Of a stretch of 9,890 nt of DNA, positions 1-6,506 are shown piece after piece (position 1 is the first letter of the stretch; the number at the start of each line of letters is the position of its first letter). Under the pieces are notes generated by a model. The model had not been told where the DNA came from. It ran no database searches and worked only from the letters and a program-made list of their open reading frames with translations. The translations under genes and the position numbers were made by a program. The stretch lies in the NCBI GenBank assembly GCA_024699395.1, contig JAILPU010000134.1:1-9890 (forward strand), read 5' to 3'. This DNA is from Lachnospiraceae bacterium. Lineage in GTDB: Bacteria > Bacillota > Clostridia > Lachnospirales > Lachnospiraceae.

Positions 1-4
1 CAAT

Positions 5-26
5 CAATCGGTCAAACTAACGATTG
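5..26 (-). terminator. Possible hairpin downstream of the FIST gene
   Basis: A 6-bp inverted repeat (CAATCG at 5-10, CGATTG at 21-26) with a 10-nt loop lies about 20 nt past the FIST stop codon on the minus strand. It could be the terminator of the kinase-FIST unit. No U tract is visible before the window ends and the stem is short, so the call is weak. Confidence 0.22.
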
Positions 27-45
27 CCCGATATTCATTTTATTT

Positions 46-1236
46 TTAAAACGCCACAATAATAAGGGTTTCGTTATTGTAGGTGTTGTAAACCTTCCCG
101 GTTTTGCTTCCTTTTACCGGTCCGAATTCACCTGCGGAATAAAATCCCAGAAGATTCATATTGGGTGAAAGGAGTCCTTTGTAACCGTTACTTTCAGCCT
201 TTTGATCGCCCACGATCACAGCGTATCTGGCAATACAGGATGTACACAAAATCGTACTGTATTCGTACCCATCAGAGCCGTTTATTTCTTCAACCAGCTC
301 CGAAAAAGCTTTTTTAACGCTTTCCTGAACTCCCGCCTTGGAGAGGGCTCCCCTTGTGAGCTTGCAACCGTTGGGTATATTACCCAAAAACATTGCCATT
401 CCCTCTTCCTCGTAGAGATCCTCCAGTGTCCTTACCACCTCTATCTCATCGTCATCCTTTTGAATACTGCACACGAAAGGTGAACACAGGTATTTCATGT
501 AGGATTCGGATTCATCGGGAAGGATACCGTATTCGTTAAAGGCATCCACCACGGGACGTCCGTTTATCTCATATACCGTTCTTCCCATGGAATTGGTGAC
601 CAATACAGGATTCCCAAGAGTAGTTAACATGGAATGTTCAATCCTGAGTATGGGTTTAATATTGCCGGTTATTGCAATATATGCAACGCCCCAAGAGAAA
701 GTCCTGCCGTTTGTAAATACCCTTGTCTCTTCATTGGAGGTATTATCGGTGGCACATCCCCCTACCAAAAGAGCTCCCTCCGACGTTTCGTCAAAACATT
801 CCACAACCTGGTCCGGTGCCAGAAGTATTCCCGCATTTACAAGGGAATAGATAAGTTTTACTTCTCCACCCAACTCCTCTTTGGTTCTTAAGAATGCATC
901 CCTTATCCTCTTTCTGTCATCCACTCCCATAAACTGCCCGCTGGTACCTACCCCGAAGGTACAGTCGTCAGCAGTCAGGATTAAGAGGGATACACCCATA
1001 TTAACGCAGCCGTTAGGTTTGTCAAGGGTAGCTATTGCTGTACATCCTATAAAAGGAAAATCAAACCGCTCGGAAAAAACATCCACCATCTCCTCACAGT
1101 CAAGATCATAATTGCATATGATGATACCGCAGGAATTTTTTAATAATTCACCCTGCTCTTCAATCTGCTCCAAAAGTTCGTCGCAAGCTATATCAAAATC
1201 ATCCATTTCCTCAGTAAAAGCATAATAAGATTTCAT
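46..1236 (-). CDS. FIST/FIST_C domain sensor protein (NosP-like)
   Basis: This is a 396-residue soluble protein with no signal peptide or membrane segment. It has the landmarks of an N-terminal FIST domain followed by FIST_C: IGCTAIATL at 63-71, LVGGCATDN at 157-165, and a C-terminal GFYSAGEFGPV (364-374) with a YNNETLIIVAF ending that matches the usual G-Y-GE-GP and HNQT-like motifs. FIST domains are ligand-binding sensors. In Proteobacteria some (NosP) bind heme and nitric oxide and control an adjacent hybrid kinase. The gene follows the hybrid kinase gene after 97 nt in the same direction, so co-transcription and a partnership are likely. The start is well supported by GGGAGG (1244-1249) 7 nt upstream. 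Composition is odd: there is one histidine in the whole protein (H201) and 14 cysteines, including C331-T-S-C334. The family call is firm; the ligand (heme/NO, amino acid, metal or redox) is unknown. Confidence 0.87.
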   Translation of the reverse strand: MKSYYAFTEEMDDFDIACDELLEQIEEQGELLKNSCGIIICNYDLDCEEMVDVFSERFDFPFIGCTAIATLDKPNGCVNMGVSLLILTADDCTFGVGTSGQFMGVDDRKRIRDAFLRTKEELGGEVKLIYSLVNAGILLAPDQVVECFDETSEGALLVGGCATDNTSNEETRVFTNGRTFSWGVAYIAITGNIKPILRIEHSMLTTLGNPVLVTNSMGRTVYEINGRPVVDAFNEYGILPDESESYMKYLCSPFVCSIQKDDDEIEVVRTLEDLYEEEGMAMFLGNIPNGCKLTRGALSKAGVQESVKKAFSELVEEINGSDGYEYSTILCTSCIARYAVIVGDQKAESNGYKGLLSPNMNLLGFYSAGEFGPVKGSKTGKVYNTYNNETLIIVAF

Positions 1237-1333
1237 AGATAATCCTCCCGAAACTCTGAATTTTTGACTTCATCTATGATTGGGACACATGTGAAGTTTT
1301 TAATCCCGGTTCGAAACCCTGACCTTATAATAA
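1237..1333 (-). other. Kinase-FIST intercistronic gap, no terminator seen
   Basis: This 97-nt gap holds the ribosome binding site of the FIST gene (GGGAGG, 1244-1249) and a 6-bp inverted repeat (ACTTCA 1267-1272, TGAAGT 1292-1297) with a 19-nt loop and no U run. Nothing here looks like a strong terminator or promoter, which supports read-through from the kinase gene. Confidence 0.45.
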
Positions 1334-3037
1334 TCAATTGATGGGTTCTATATATTCCGGCGGCAAAAAGTTCCTCAAAACTTCATCAAGCTTTGTTATC
1401 TCTATGGGCTTTGCCAAAAATTCATTAAACCCCTTTGATTGATACTCCTCCCTGCTGCCCGACAAAGCATTTGCTGTAAGTGCGATAATAACCCTTTTAT
1501 CTCCGTCGGGAAGTTCTCTTATCTTCTGGGTTGCCTCAACGCCGTCCATAACCGGCATCAAATGATCCATAAAGATTATGTCATAATGATTATCCTTACA
1601 TTTATCAATGGCTTCCTGTCCTCCGGAAGCAAATGTCATCTGCATATTGTAGGGGCGCATAAGACCTCTTGCCACCTTGAGATTAACCAGGCTGTCGTCA
1701 ACCACAAGTATCTGTGCCTTGGGCGCCTTAAAGTCAATGGCAAATACCGTAGGCTTTGATACACCGGCAACCGCTTCCTTATAATCTCCCACGGGAGTCT
1801 TGTCAAATACCTTAAGCTTTAAGAAGAAGGAGAATACCGATCCCTTGCCGTATTCGCTATCCACCGTTATATCCCCGGACATCATCCGGGTAAGGCGCTG
1901 ACAAATGGCAAGTCCCAGGCCCGTTCCTTCTTTTGTCCTGTTTCTCTTGGTATCCACCTGTGAAAAGCTTGAAAACAATTTTTGCAAATCTTCGGGTTTT
2001 ATTCCTATTCCCGTATCCTTTACGGCTACTCTTAACAATACCTCGTCATGGCTTTCATCCGGCCATTCCGGCCACAGTTTTAATGTAATAAAACCGGTTT
2101 CGGTAAATTTCGCCGCATTGTTAAGGAGATTTATCATTATCTGCTTAACTCTTATATCATCACCTATCAAACCCTTGGGAAGGTTCTCATCCACTTCGAG
2201 AACAAGTCCCACATCTTTGTCCTTTATCCTGAATTTGATAAGGTTGGATACATCATTTACTATCTCCACAATATTAAACTGCACGGGAACCAGTTCCATC
2301 TTTCCTGCTTCTATCTTGGAGAAGTCCAGTATATCATTGATTATGGATAAAAGCTGTTCCGATGCCCTCTTTATCTGCTGGGCGTTTTCTCTTGCACCCT
2401 CATCAGTGGAGTCTCTTAAGATAAATTCGCTCATACCCACTATGGCGTTCATGGGTGTTCTTATCTCATGAGACATATTGGCCAAAAAGTCGCTCTTTGC
2501 TTTGGTGGCGCTTTCAGCCTGTTCCTTGGCCTGTACAAGTTTGGTAACATCCTGTCCAAGTATCAGGACTCTTTTTATATCTGTTTCCTCATCTATTGCG
2601 GGAACCGCCCTTATACTGTAGACCTTCGGCTCACCCTTTATCTCTATCTTAAGGTCGGCCTGAAATTCCTTCCTGTCTGTCAGTACTTTCTTGCACATCT
2701 CATCAATGGTTAATCCCCCAAATGCTCCTTCGCATCCGAGATAACTTGCCAATTGATTCAACGTAAGATAATGGTGCATATCAAAATGTCTGGTGGTCAT
2801 AAGGATATTGCCTTCCTCATCCGCCAGAACAAACAGGCCCGGAGAATTGTTCAAAATCGCATAGGTATACATCAGCTGTTTTCTCTTCTCAACCTCAGTC
2901 TCATCTCTTAATTTGCTGAGCTGATCGTTAACTGAAGAAAGCAGCCGCATCTCATCCTGAAGCCTTTGTAACTTGCGTTCCAAACGCCTGTTGGCAGTCT
3001 CTAATTCTTTAATTCTGTCGTTAGCTTCCTCTCCCAT
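1334..3037 (-). CDS. Cytoplasmic hybrid histidine kinase, coiled coil-PAS-HisKA-HATPase_c-REC
   Basis: This 567-residue sensor kinase has no membrane segment. Residues 1-55 are a charged heptad-like coiled coil, and 56-170 fit a PAS domain (AILNNSPGLFVLADEEGNIL, then IKRVLILGQDVT). HisKA carries the phospho-acceptor H190 in FLANMSHEIRTPMNAI. HATPase_c has the N box around N306/N307, G1 DTGIGI (341-346) and G2 GTGLGLAI (371-378). The C-terminal receiver has acidic D447/D448, phospho-acceptor D491 (FMDHLMPVMDG), T521 and K543. All catalytic residues are present, so it should be active. It has no HPt or DNA-binding output, so a separate HPt or regulator is needed for onward transfer. The domain order matches NahK-type kinases, which are controlled in trans by a FIST protein, and a FIST gene follows directly. 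The start at 3037 has only a weak ribosome site (AGCGGG); the next Met is residue 30, inside the coiled coil, so 3037 is preferred. Confidence 0.93.
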   Translation of the reverse strand: MGEEANDRIKELETANRRLERKLQRLQDEMRLLSSVNDQLSKLRDETEVEKRKQLMYTYAILNNSPGLFVLADEEGNILMTTRHFDMHHYLTLNQLASYLGCEGAFGGLTIDEMCKKVLTDRKEFQADLKIEIKGEPKVYSIRAVPAIDEETDIKRVLILGQDVTKLVQAKEQAESATKAKSDFLANMSHEIRTPMNAIVGMSEFILRDSTDEGARENAQQIKRASEQLLSIINDILDFSKIEAGKMELVPVQFNIVEIVNDVSNLIKFRIKDKDVGLVLEVDENLPKGLIGDDIRVKQIMINLLNNAAKFTETGFITLKLWPEWPDESHDEVLLRVAVKDTGIGIKPEDLQKLFSSFSQVDTKRNRTKEGTGLGLAICQRLTRMMSGDITVDSEYGKGSVFSFFLKLKVFDKTPVGDYKEAVAGVSKPTVFAIDFKAPKAQILVVDDSLVNLKVARGLMRPYNMQMTFASGGQEAIDKCKDNHYDIIFMDHLMPVMDGVEATQKIRELPDGDKRVIIALTANALSGSREEYQSKGFNEFLAKPIEITKLDEVLRNFLPPEYIEPIN

Positions 3038-3083
3038 ATGTGTACCCGCTTTTTGAAGACCAGTTAAACGTAAGTTTACTGAT

Positions 3084-3112
3084 ATTGTACATCTTTTGGT
3101 TGAAAATTGCTA
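3084..3112 (-). promoter_or_regulatory. Candidate promoter of the kinase-FIST unit
   Basis: On the minus strand a good -10 box, TACAAT (3084-3089), is preceded after 17 bp by a poor -35, TAGCAA (3107-3112). Transcription would begin roughly 40 nt before the kinase start codon. The operon upstream ends in a strong terminator, so a promoter is needed somewhere in 3038-3338. The region is AT-rich and other -10-like hexamers exist, so this is only the best candidate seen. Confidence 0.28.
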
Positions 3113-3257
3113 TTATTTTTGTGTAATTTTTTCATTTTTCAATCATTTGTTAATATTTCACCTGTTTAATTGATTTCAACCCAAGCCTATGAATGGTGTT
3201 TGCAACGTTCTTGCTCCGGACGTGGTTTGATTATGCATTATTTTCAATACGCATAAA

Positions 3258-3280
3258 TAACGTATCGTTAGAGTTACGTT
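3258..3280. repeat. Overlapping inverted repeats upstream of the kinase gene
   Basis: Two overlapping palindromic patterns occur here: TAACG-TAT-CGTTA (3258-3270), and AACGTA (3259-3264) with TACGTT (3275-3280) separated by 10 bp. The rest of the roughly 300-nt gap (3038-3338) is AT-rich with no recognisable gene. The location between the terminator and the kinase gene suits a regulator binding site, but no known operator family is recognised. Confidence 0.35.
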
Positions 3281-3338
3281 TCATTACATAGAACGTTGGG
3301 GAACAATTTCTATGGACTGATTTCTGTTGAGTAATTTC

Positions 3339-3396
3339 TATGCACAAATAAGAAAGGACAGCCGTTTAACCGACTGCCCTTTCTTATTTGTGCATA
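3339..3396 (-). terminator. Intrinsic terminator after mmsB, 26-bp stem
   Basis: The arms at 3339-3364 and 3371-3396 form a 26-bp stem with a 6-nt loop (3365-3370), about 20 nt past the mmsB stop. Read as minus-strand RNA the stem is continuous, because the two imperfect positions become G-U pairs; read as plus-strand RNA they are A-C mismatches. The GC-rich upper half (GGGCAGUCG with CGGCUGUCC) is followed by UUUCUUAUUU. This ends the transport operon and separates it from the kinase gene. Confidence 0.85.
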
Positions 3397-3417
3397 AGGG
3401 GAAAGCTCAATGAGCGA

Positions 3418-4629
3418 TTATCTGTTCTTTCTTCTTGTGGTAACGTCAAATGCAACAGCAAGGATAAAGATTATACCCTTGACAATATACTGCATAAATG
3501 TGTCCACACCCATAAGATTCATTCCGTTGGTAAGGGACATAATTACCAGGGTACCGATAATGGTATTGGTAACCTTACCCACACCGCCGGAAACCGCAAC
3601 ACCGCCGATATAGCTGGAGGCGATAGCATCCATCTCGAAGGCATTACCTGCAGTGGGTGTGGCACTGGCAAGTCTGGAACTGTAAAGTATACCGGCAAGA
3701 GCTGCAAGTCCGCTCATGGCCATAAAGGCGATAAGAGTAACTTTTTTAACATTGACACCGGAAAGTTCCGCCGCCTGATCGTTTCCGCCGATACCGTATA
3801 CGTAACGCCCCAGCCTTGTTTTGTTAAGAATAAAATTGTAGCAAAGAAGCACAACCGCCACTATAACAGCCGACCATGGAATTCCCTGATCTTTGGCAAG
3901 AACCGTTATGATTAACATAATCACACAGCTTACAAGAATCATGCCAACGACAAATATGGGCATGGAAACCACATTGAAATTGTATTTTTCTTTGCTCTTT
4001 CTGTTTTGAATCTGAGTTACAAGCACACATACAACTGCCACAATACCGATAAAAATTGTTACAAGATGATAGCCGGTATCATTTTTAAAGTCCGGGATAA
4101 AACCGTTGTTAAGAGCAAGATATGCCTTGTTCTTGATGATAATGGTTCCTGTTTTGGAGGTGGCAACGCCAAGAAGGCCTCTGAATATAAACATTCCTGC
4201 CAGGGTTGTTACAAAGGCAGGTACTCCCACTCCGGTAACAAGCATACCCTGATAAAAACCGATAAAAACGCCGATAAGGATAACCAGTGGTATAACAATC
4301 CAAACCGGCCATCCGTAGTTGGTCAAAAGAATGGCACATACAGCTCCGGAAAATCCCGCAACGTAACCCACCGACAAATCGATCTGTCTTAAGATGAGGA
4401 TAACCGTCATACCGATGGCCAGCACAGCCACATAAGCTGCCTGATTAAAGAGATTGGAAATATTACCGGCTGAGATAAAACTGCCATCCGTTGTCACGGT
4501 AAAAAATATAATAATACCCACAAGGACTATATACATCATATAATCACGGATATTTTTTACCACCAGCTGTCCTATCTCAGATAAAATATTCTGAGTTTTC
4601 TTTTCGGAAACTTCATTGATCTCAGTCAT
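3418..4629 (-). CDS. mmsB: Multiple-monosaccharide ABC transporter permease (GguB/XylH type)
   Basis: This is a 403-residue integral membrane permease of the BPD_transp_2 family, forming the channel of a pentose/hexose importer. Hydrophobic segments lie near residues 30-47, 65-81, 86-104, 108-125, 136-156, 188-206, 222-246, 252-268, 296-316, 334-372 and 380-396. RQIDLSVG (81-88) and the cytoplasmic NDQAAELSGVN (283-293), which contacts the ATPase, are family hallmarks. The extended central region with a charged loop (NRKSKEK, 209-215) is typical of GguB/MmsB. The start is set at 4629, where GGGAGG (4637-4642) lies 7 nt upstream. An in-frame ATG at 4707 would add 26 polar residues that do not look like the family and lacks a spaced ribosome site. 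The gene follows mmsA after an unusual 282-nt gap and precedes a strong terminator. Sugar specificity cannot be read from the permease. Confidence 0.92.
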   Translation of the reverse strand: MTEINEVSEKKTQNILSEIGQLVVKNIRDYMMYIVLVGIIIFFTVTTDGSFISAGNISNLFNQAAYVAVLAIGMTVILILRQIDLSVGYVAGFSGAVCAILLTNYGWPVWIVIPLVILIGVFIGFYQGMLVTGVGVPAFVTTLAGMFIFRGLLGVATSKTGTIIIKNKAYLALNNGFIPDFKNDTGYHLVTIFIGIVAVVCVLVTQIQNRKSKEKYNFNVVSMPIFVVGMILVSCVIMLIITVLAKDQGIPWSAVIVAVVLLCYNFILNKTRLGRYVYGIGGNDQAAELSGVNVKKVTLIAFMAMSGLAALAGILYSSRLASATPTAGNAFEMDAIASSYIGGVAVSGGVGKVTNTIIGTLVIMSLTNGMNLMGVDTFMQYIVKGIIFILAVAFDVTTRRKNR

Positions 4630-4721
4630 TGTCTTTCCTCCCTTATCTTTATTATAGATTCGAATTCTTTTCGAAGAAATCACTGTGCCCGGTGTCAGGT
4701 ATTGCATTCCTAAGGGATATT

Positions 4722-4742
4722 AACCGATTACCGATAACGGTT
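4722..4742 (-). other. Small hairpin between the repeat array and mmsB
   Basis: AACCG (4722-4726) and CGGTT (4738-4742) form a 5-bp stem. A nested alternative, ACCG-UUAU-CGGU, appears on the minus-strand RNA. It shares the CCG/CGG theme of the adjacent repeat units and may be a diverged fifth element. It has no U tract, so it is not a terminator. Confidence 0.35.
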
Positions 4743-4750
4743 CCTGCTTA

Positions 4751-4883
4751 GGGTTGTCCGGTTATGAATATTGAATCATGCCCCGGGTTGTCCGATTATC
4801 TGCACCGGATTCTCTTCGGGTTGTCCGATTATCTGCACCGGATTCTCTTCGGGTTGTCCGGTTATCAGTACCGCACTCCGTTC
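4751..4883 (-). repeat. Tandem array of about 33-bp hairpin-forming units between mmsA and mmsB
   Basis: Four units begin with GGGTTGTCCG at 4751, 4785, 4818 and 4851, giving spacings of 34, 33 and 33 bp. The two middle units (4785-4817 and 4818-4850) are identical over 33 bp; the outer two are diverged. In minus-strand mRNA each middle unit can form UCCGGU-GCAGAUA-AUCGGA, a 6-bp stem with a 7-nt loop. The unit at 4851 keeps much of this stem, with a G-U pair replaced by G-C and a loop ending in GAUA. The array fills about half of the 282-nt mmsA-mmsB gap. Possible roles are mRNA stabilisation or processing, or it may be a passive minisatellite. It belongs to no repeat family that I recognise. 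Confidence 0.85.
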
Positions 4884-4911
4884 AAATACCTGCATATCCG
4901 ATTCAAAAAAT

Positions 4912-6441
4912 TCAATGTTTGATAGCGAGAGCCATAACCTTCTCCTCGGTGGCTTCCAAAGCTTCAAGTTCTCCAGTAATGGTGCCCTCACTCATAACAT
5001 AAAGTCTGTCACTCATACCTAAGACCTCAGGAAGTTCGGAAGAAATCATAATGATGCTCATTCCCTCCTCCACCAGCCTGTTCATCAGGGTATAGATTTC
5101 AAATTTGGCACCCACATCAATACCTCTCGTGGGCTCGTCAAGGATGAGGAGTTTGGGATGAACGAACATCCACTTGGCTAATTGAACCTTCTGCTGGTTG
5201 CCGCCGCTTAAATTCCCCACCTTCTGTTCAATACTGGGCGCCTTAATGTTGATGGAATCTTTGTAGAAATTGCTGACCTTTATCTCCTCATTTGCGTTTA
5301 TGACAATGCCGTCAGTTAATTCCTTCAGGTTTGCAATTGTATTATTGTACTTAATATCCTGGATAAGGATTAGTCCGTTGCCTTTCCTGTCCTCGCTGAC
5401 ATAAGCGATGCCCTCATTGATGGCTTCTCTGGGGGATCTGATATTAAGAGTTCTGCCCTCCATTACCAGCTCGCCGGAGGTTATATTGTAATGAGGTGTA
5501 TTTCCGAATATACTCAGAGCAAGCTCGGTTCTTCCGGCACCCATAAGTCCCTGAAGACCTACGATTTCTCCCTCTCTGATTTTCATATTTACATTGTGAA
5601 GTATCTCCCTTCCCTTAAGAGGATCCTCCACAGTCCAGTCTTTGATTTCGAATACAATTTTGTCCGATATTTTGTGATTAATTCTTGCGGGATAAATATT
5701 GTCAATTTCCCTGCCCACCATATTTTTAATTATCTCTGCCTCCGAGATCTCCTTCTCGGTGCCGTCCAAAGAACAGATGGTGGCTCCGTCCCTCAAAACC
5801 GTTATGGTATCGGCAATGGCCTTTACCTCTTTTAATTTGTGGGAAATCATTATGCAGGTCACACCCTGCTTTTTAAGTTCCTTTATAAGCTCCAGAAGAT
5901 TCTTGGAATCGTCCTCATTAAGGGAAGCGGTGGGCTCGTCGAGTATAAGAAGCTTTACATTTTTGGACAGCGCCTTTGCGATTTCCACAAGCTGCTGGTT
6001 TCCCACTCCCAGATTTTTCACCTTCATGGAAGGATCCACATTAAGCCTCACCTTTTTTAACATCTCGTCCGCTCTTACTATGGTCTCGTTCCAGTCAATG
6101 GTTTTTCCCTTCATTATCTCGTGCCCGAAAAAAATATTCTCATACACGGATAATTCCGGGATAAGTGCCAGTTCCTGATAAATAATGGCAATGCCCTTCT
6201 GCTCACTGTCGGCAATGTTTTTAAACCTTACCACTTCGTTGTCATATACTATATCTCCGGAATATGTCCCGAAACCGTATACTCCGCTCAGCACCTTCAT
6301 AAGCGTTGATTTACCGGCCCCGTTCTCACCCACGAGGCAATGAATCTCTCCTCTTTTAACGCTGAAATTAACATTATCGAGGGCCTTTACTCCGGGAAAG
6401 GTCTTTGTGATATTTTTCATTTCCAAAATATTATCGCTCAT
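4912..6441 (-). CDS. mmsA: Multiple-monosaccharide ABC transporter ATPase, double cassette (GguA/XylG type)
   Basis: This 509-residue cytoplasmic ATPase with two fused ABC domains powers sugar import. Domain 1 has Walker A GENGAGKST (38-46), Q-loop YQE (88-90), the variant signature LGVGNQQ (144-150), Walker B LLILDEPT (164-171) and H201. Domain 2 has the degenerate Walker A GLMGAGRTE (298-306), a canonical LSGGNQQK signature (411-418), Walker B LLILDEPTRGID (431-442) and SSELPE (467-472) in place of the switch histidine. This asymmetry is normal for monosaccharide importers (XylG, RbsA, MglA), where one site is catalytic. The start is supported by GAGGG (6448-6452) 6 nt upstream and by the family-typical opening ILEMKNITKTFPGVKAL. 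A hairpin terminator lies just ahead, so the gene probably depends on read-through from chvE. No lesion is seen. Confidence 0.96.
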   Translation of the reverse strand: MSDNILEMKNITKTFPGVKALDNVNFSVKRGEIHCLVGENGAGKSTLMKVLSGVYGFGTYSGDIVYDNEVVRFKNIADSEQKGIAIIYQELALIPELSVYENIFFGHEIMKGKTIDWNETIVRADEMLKKVRLNVDPSMKVKNLGVGNQQLVEIAKALSKNVKLLILDEPTASLNEDDSKNLLELIKELKKQGVTCIMISHKLKEVKAIADTITVLRDGATICSLDGTEKEISEAEIIKNMVGREIDNIYPARINHKISDKIVFEIKDWTVEDPLKGREILHNVNMKIREGEIVGLQGLMGAGRTELALSIFGNTPHYNITSGELVMEGRTLNIRSPREAINEGIAYVSEDRKGNGLILIQDIKYNNTIANLKELTDGIVINANEEIKVSNFYKDSINIKAPSIEQKVGNLSGGNQQKVQLAKWMFVHPKLLILDEPTRGIDVGAKFEIYTLMNRLVEEGMSIIMISSELPEVLGMSDRLYVMSEGTITGELEALEATEEKVMALAIKH

Positions 6442-6460
6442 AGGGGTCCCTCACTTTTTT

Positions 6461-6487
6461 GAAAAAGGGGCGGTTTTATGCCGCCCC
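6461..6487 (-). terminator. Intra-operon attenuating terminator between chvE and mmsA
   Basis: On the minus strand GGGGCGG (6481-6487) pairs with CCGCCCC (6467-6473) across a 7-nt loop and is followed at once by UUUUUC (6466-6461). It lies about 20 nt past the chvE stop and 20 nt before the mmsA start. A partial terminator here is a common way to make binding protein in excess over ATPase and permease; the hairpin also shields the 3' end of chvE mRNA. Confidence 0.82.
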
Positions 6488-6506
6488 CTCTTTTTCATCA
6501 AAAACT

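Noticed and set aside
1267..1297. Inverted repeat ACTTCA/TGAAGT as a terminator between kinase and FIST genes
   Set aside because: The stem is only 6 bp with a 19-nt loop and no U tract.
1307..1317. GGTTCGAAACC resembling a tRNA T-loop
   Set aside because: The flanking bases do not pair as a T stem and no acceptor, D or anticodon arms are present.
1905..2471. Long plus-strand open frame opposite the histidine kinase
   Set aside because: It is antisense to conserved HisKA/HATPase coding sequence and its translation is Ser/Thr-rich with no recognisable domain, as expected for a shadow frame.
4630..4707. Longer mmsB starting at the ATG at 4707
   Set aside because: The added 26 polar residues do not fit the family and the upstream AGGA directly touches the ATG. 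The ATG at 4629 has GGGAGG at proper spacing.
4751..4883. Short regularly spaced repeats considered as a CRISPR array
   Set aside because: The units are contiguous with no variable spacers, number only four, and have no cas genes nearby.
4776..4991. Minus-strand 71-codon frame reading through the 33-bp units as an 11-residue repeat (QPEENPVQIIG)
   Set aside because: It overlaps the 3' end of mmsA in another frame and starts inside it with no clear ribosome site. A unit length divisible by three is enough to create a repeated peptide by chance.
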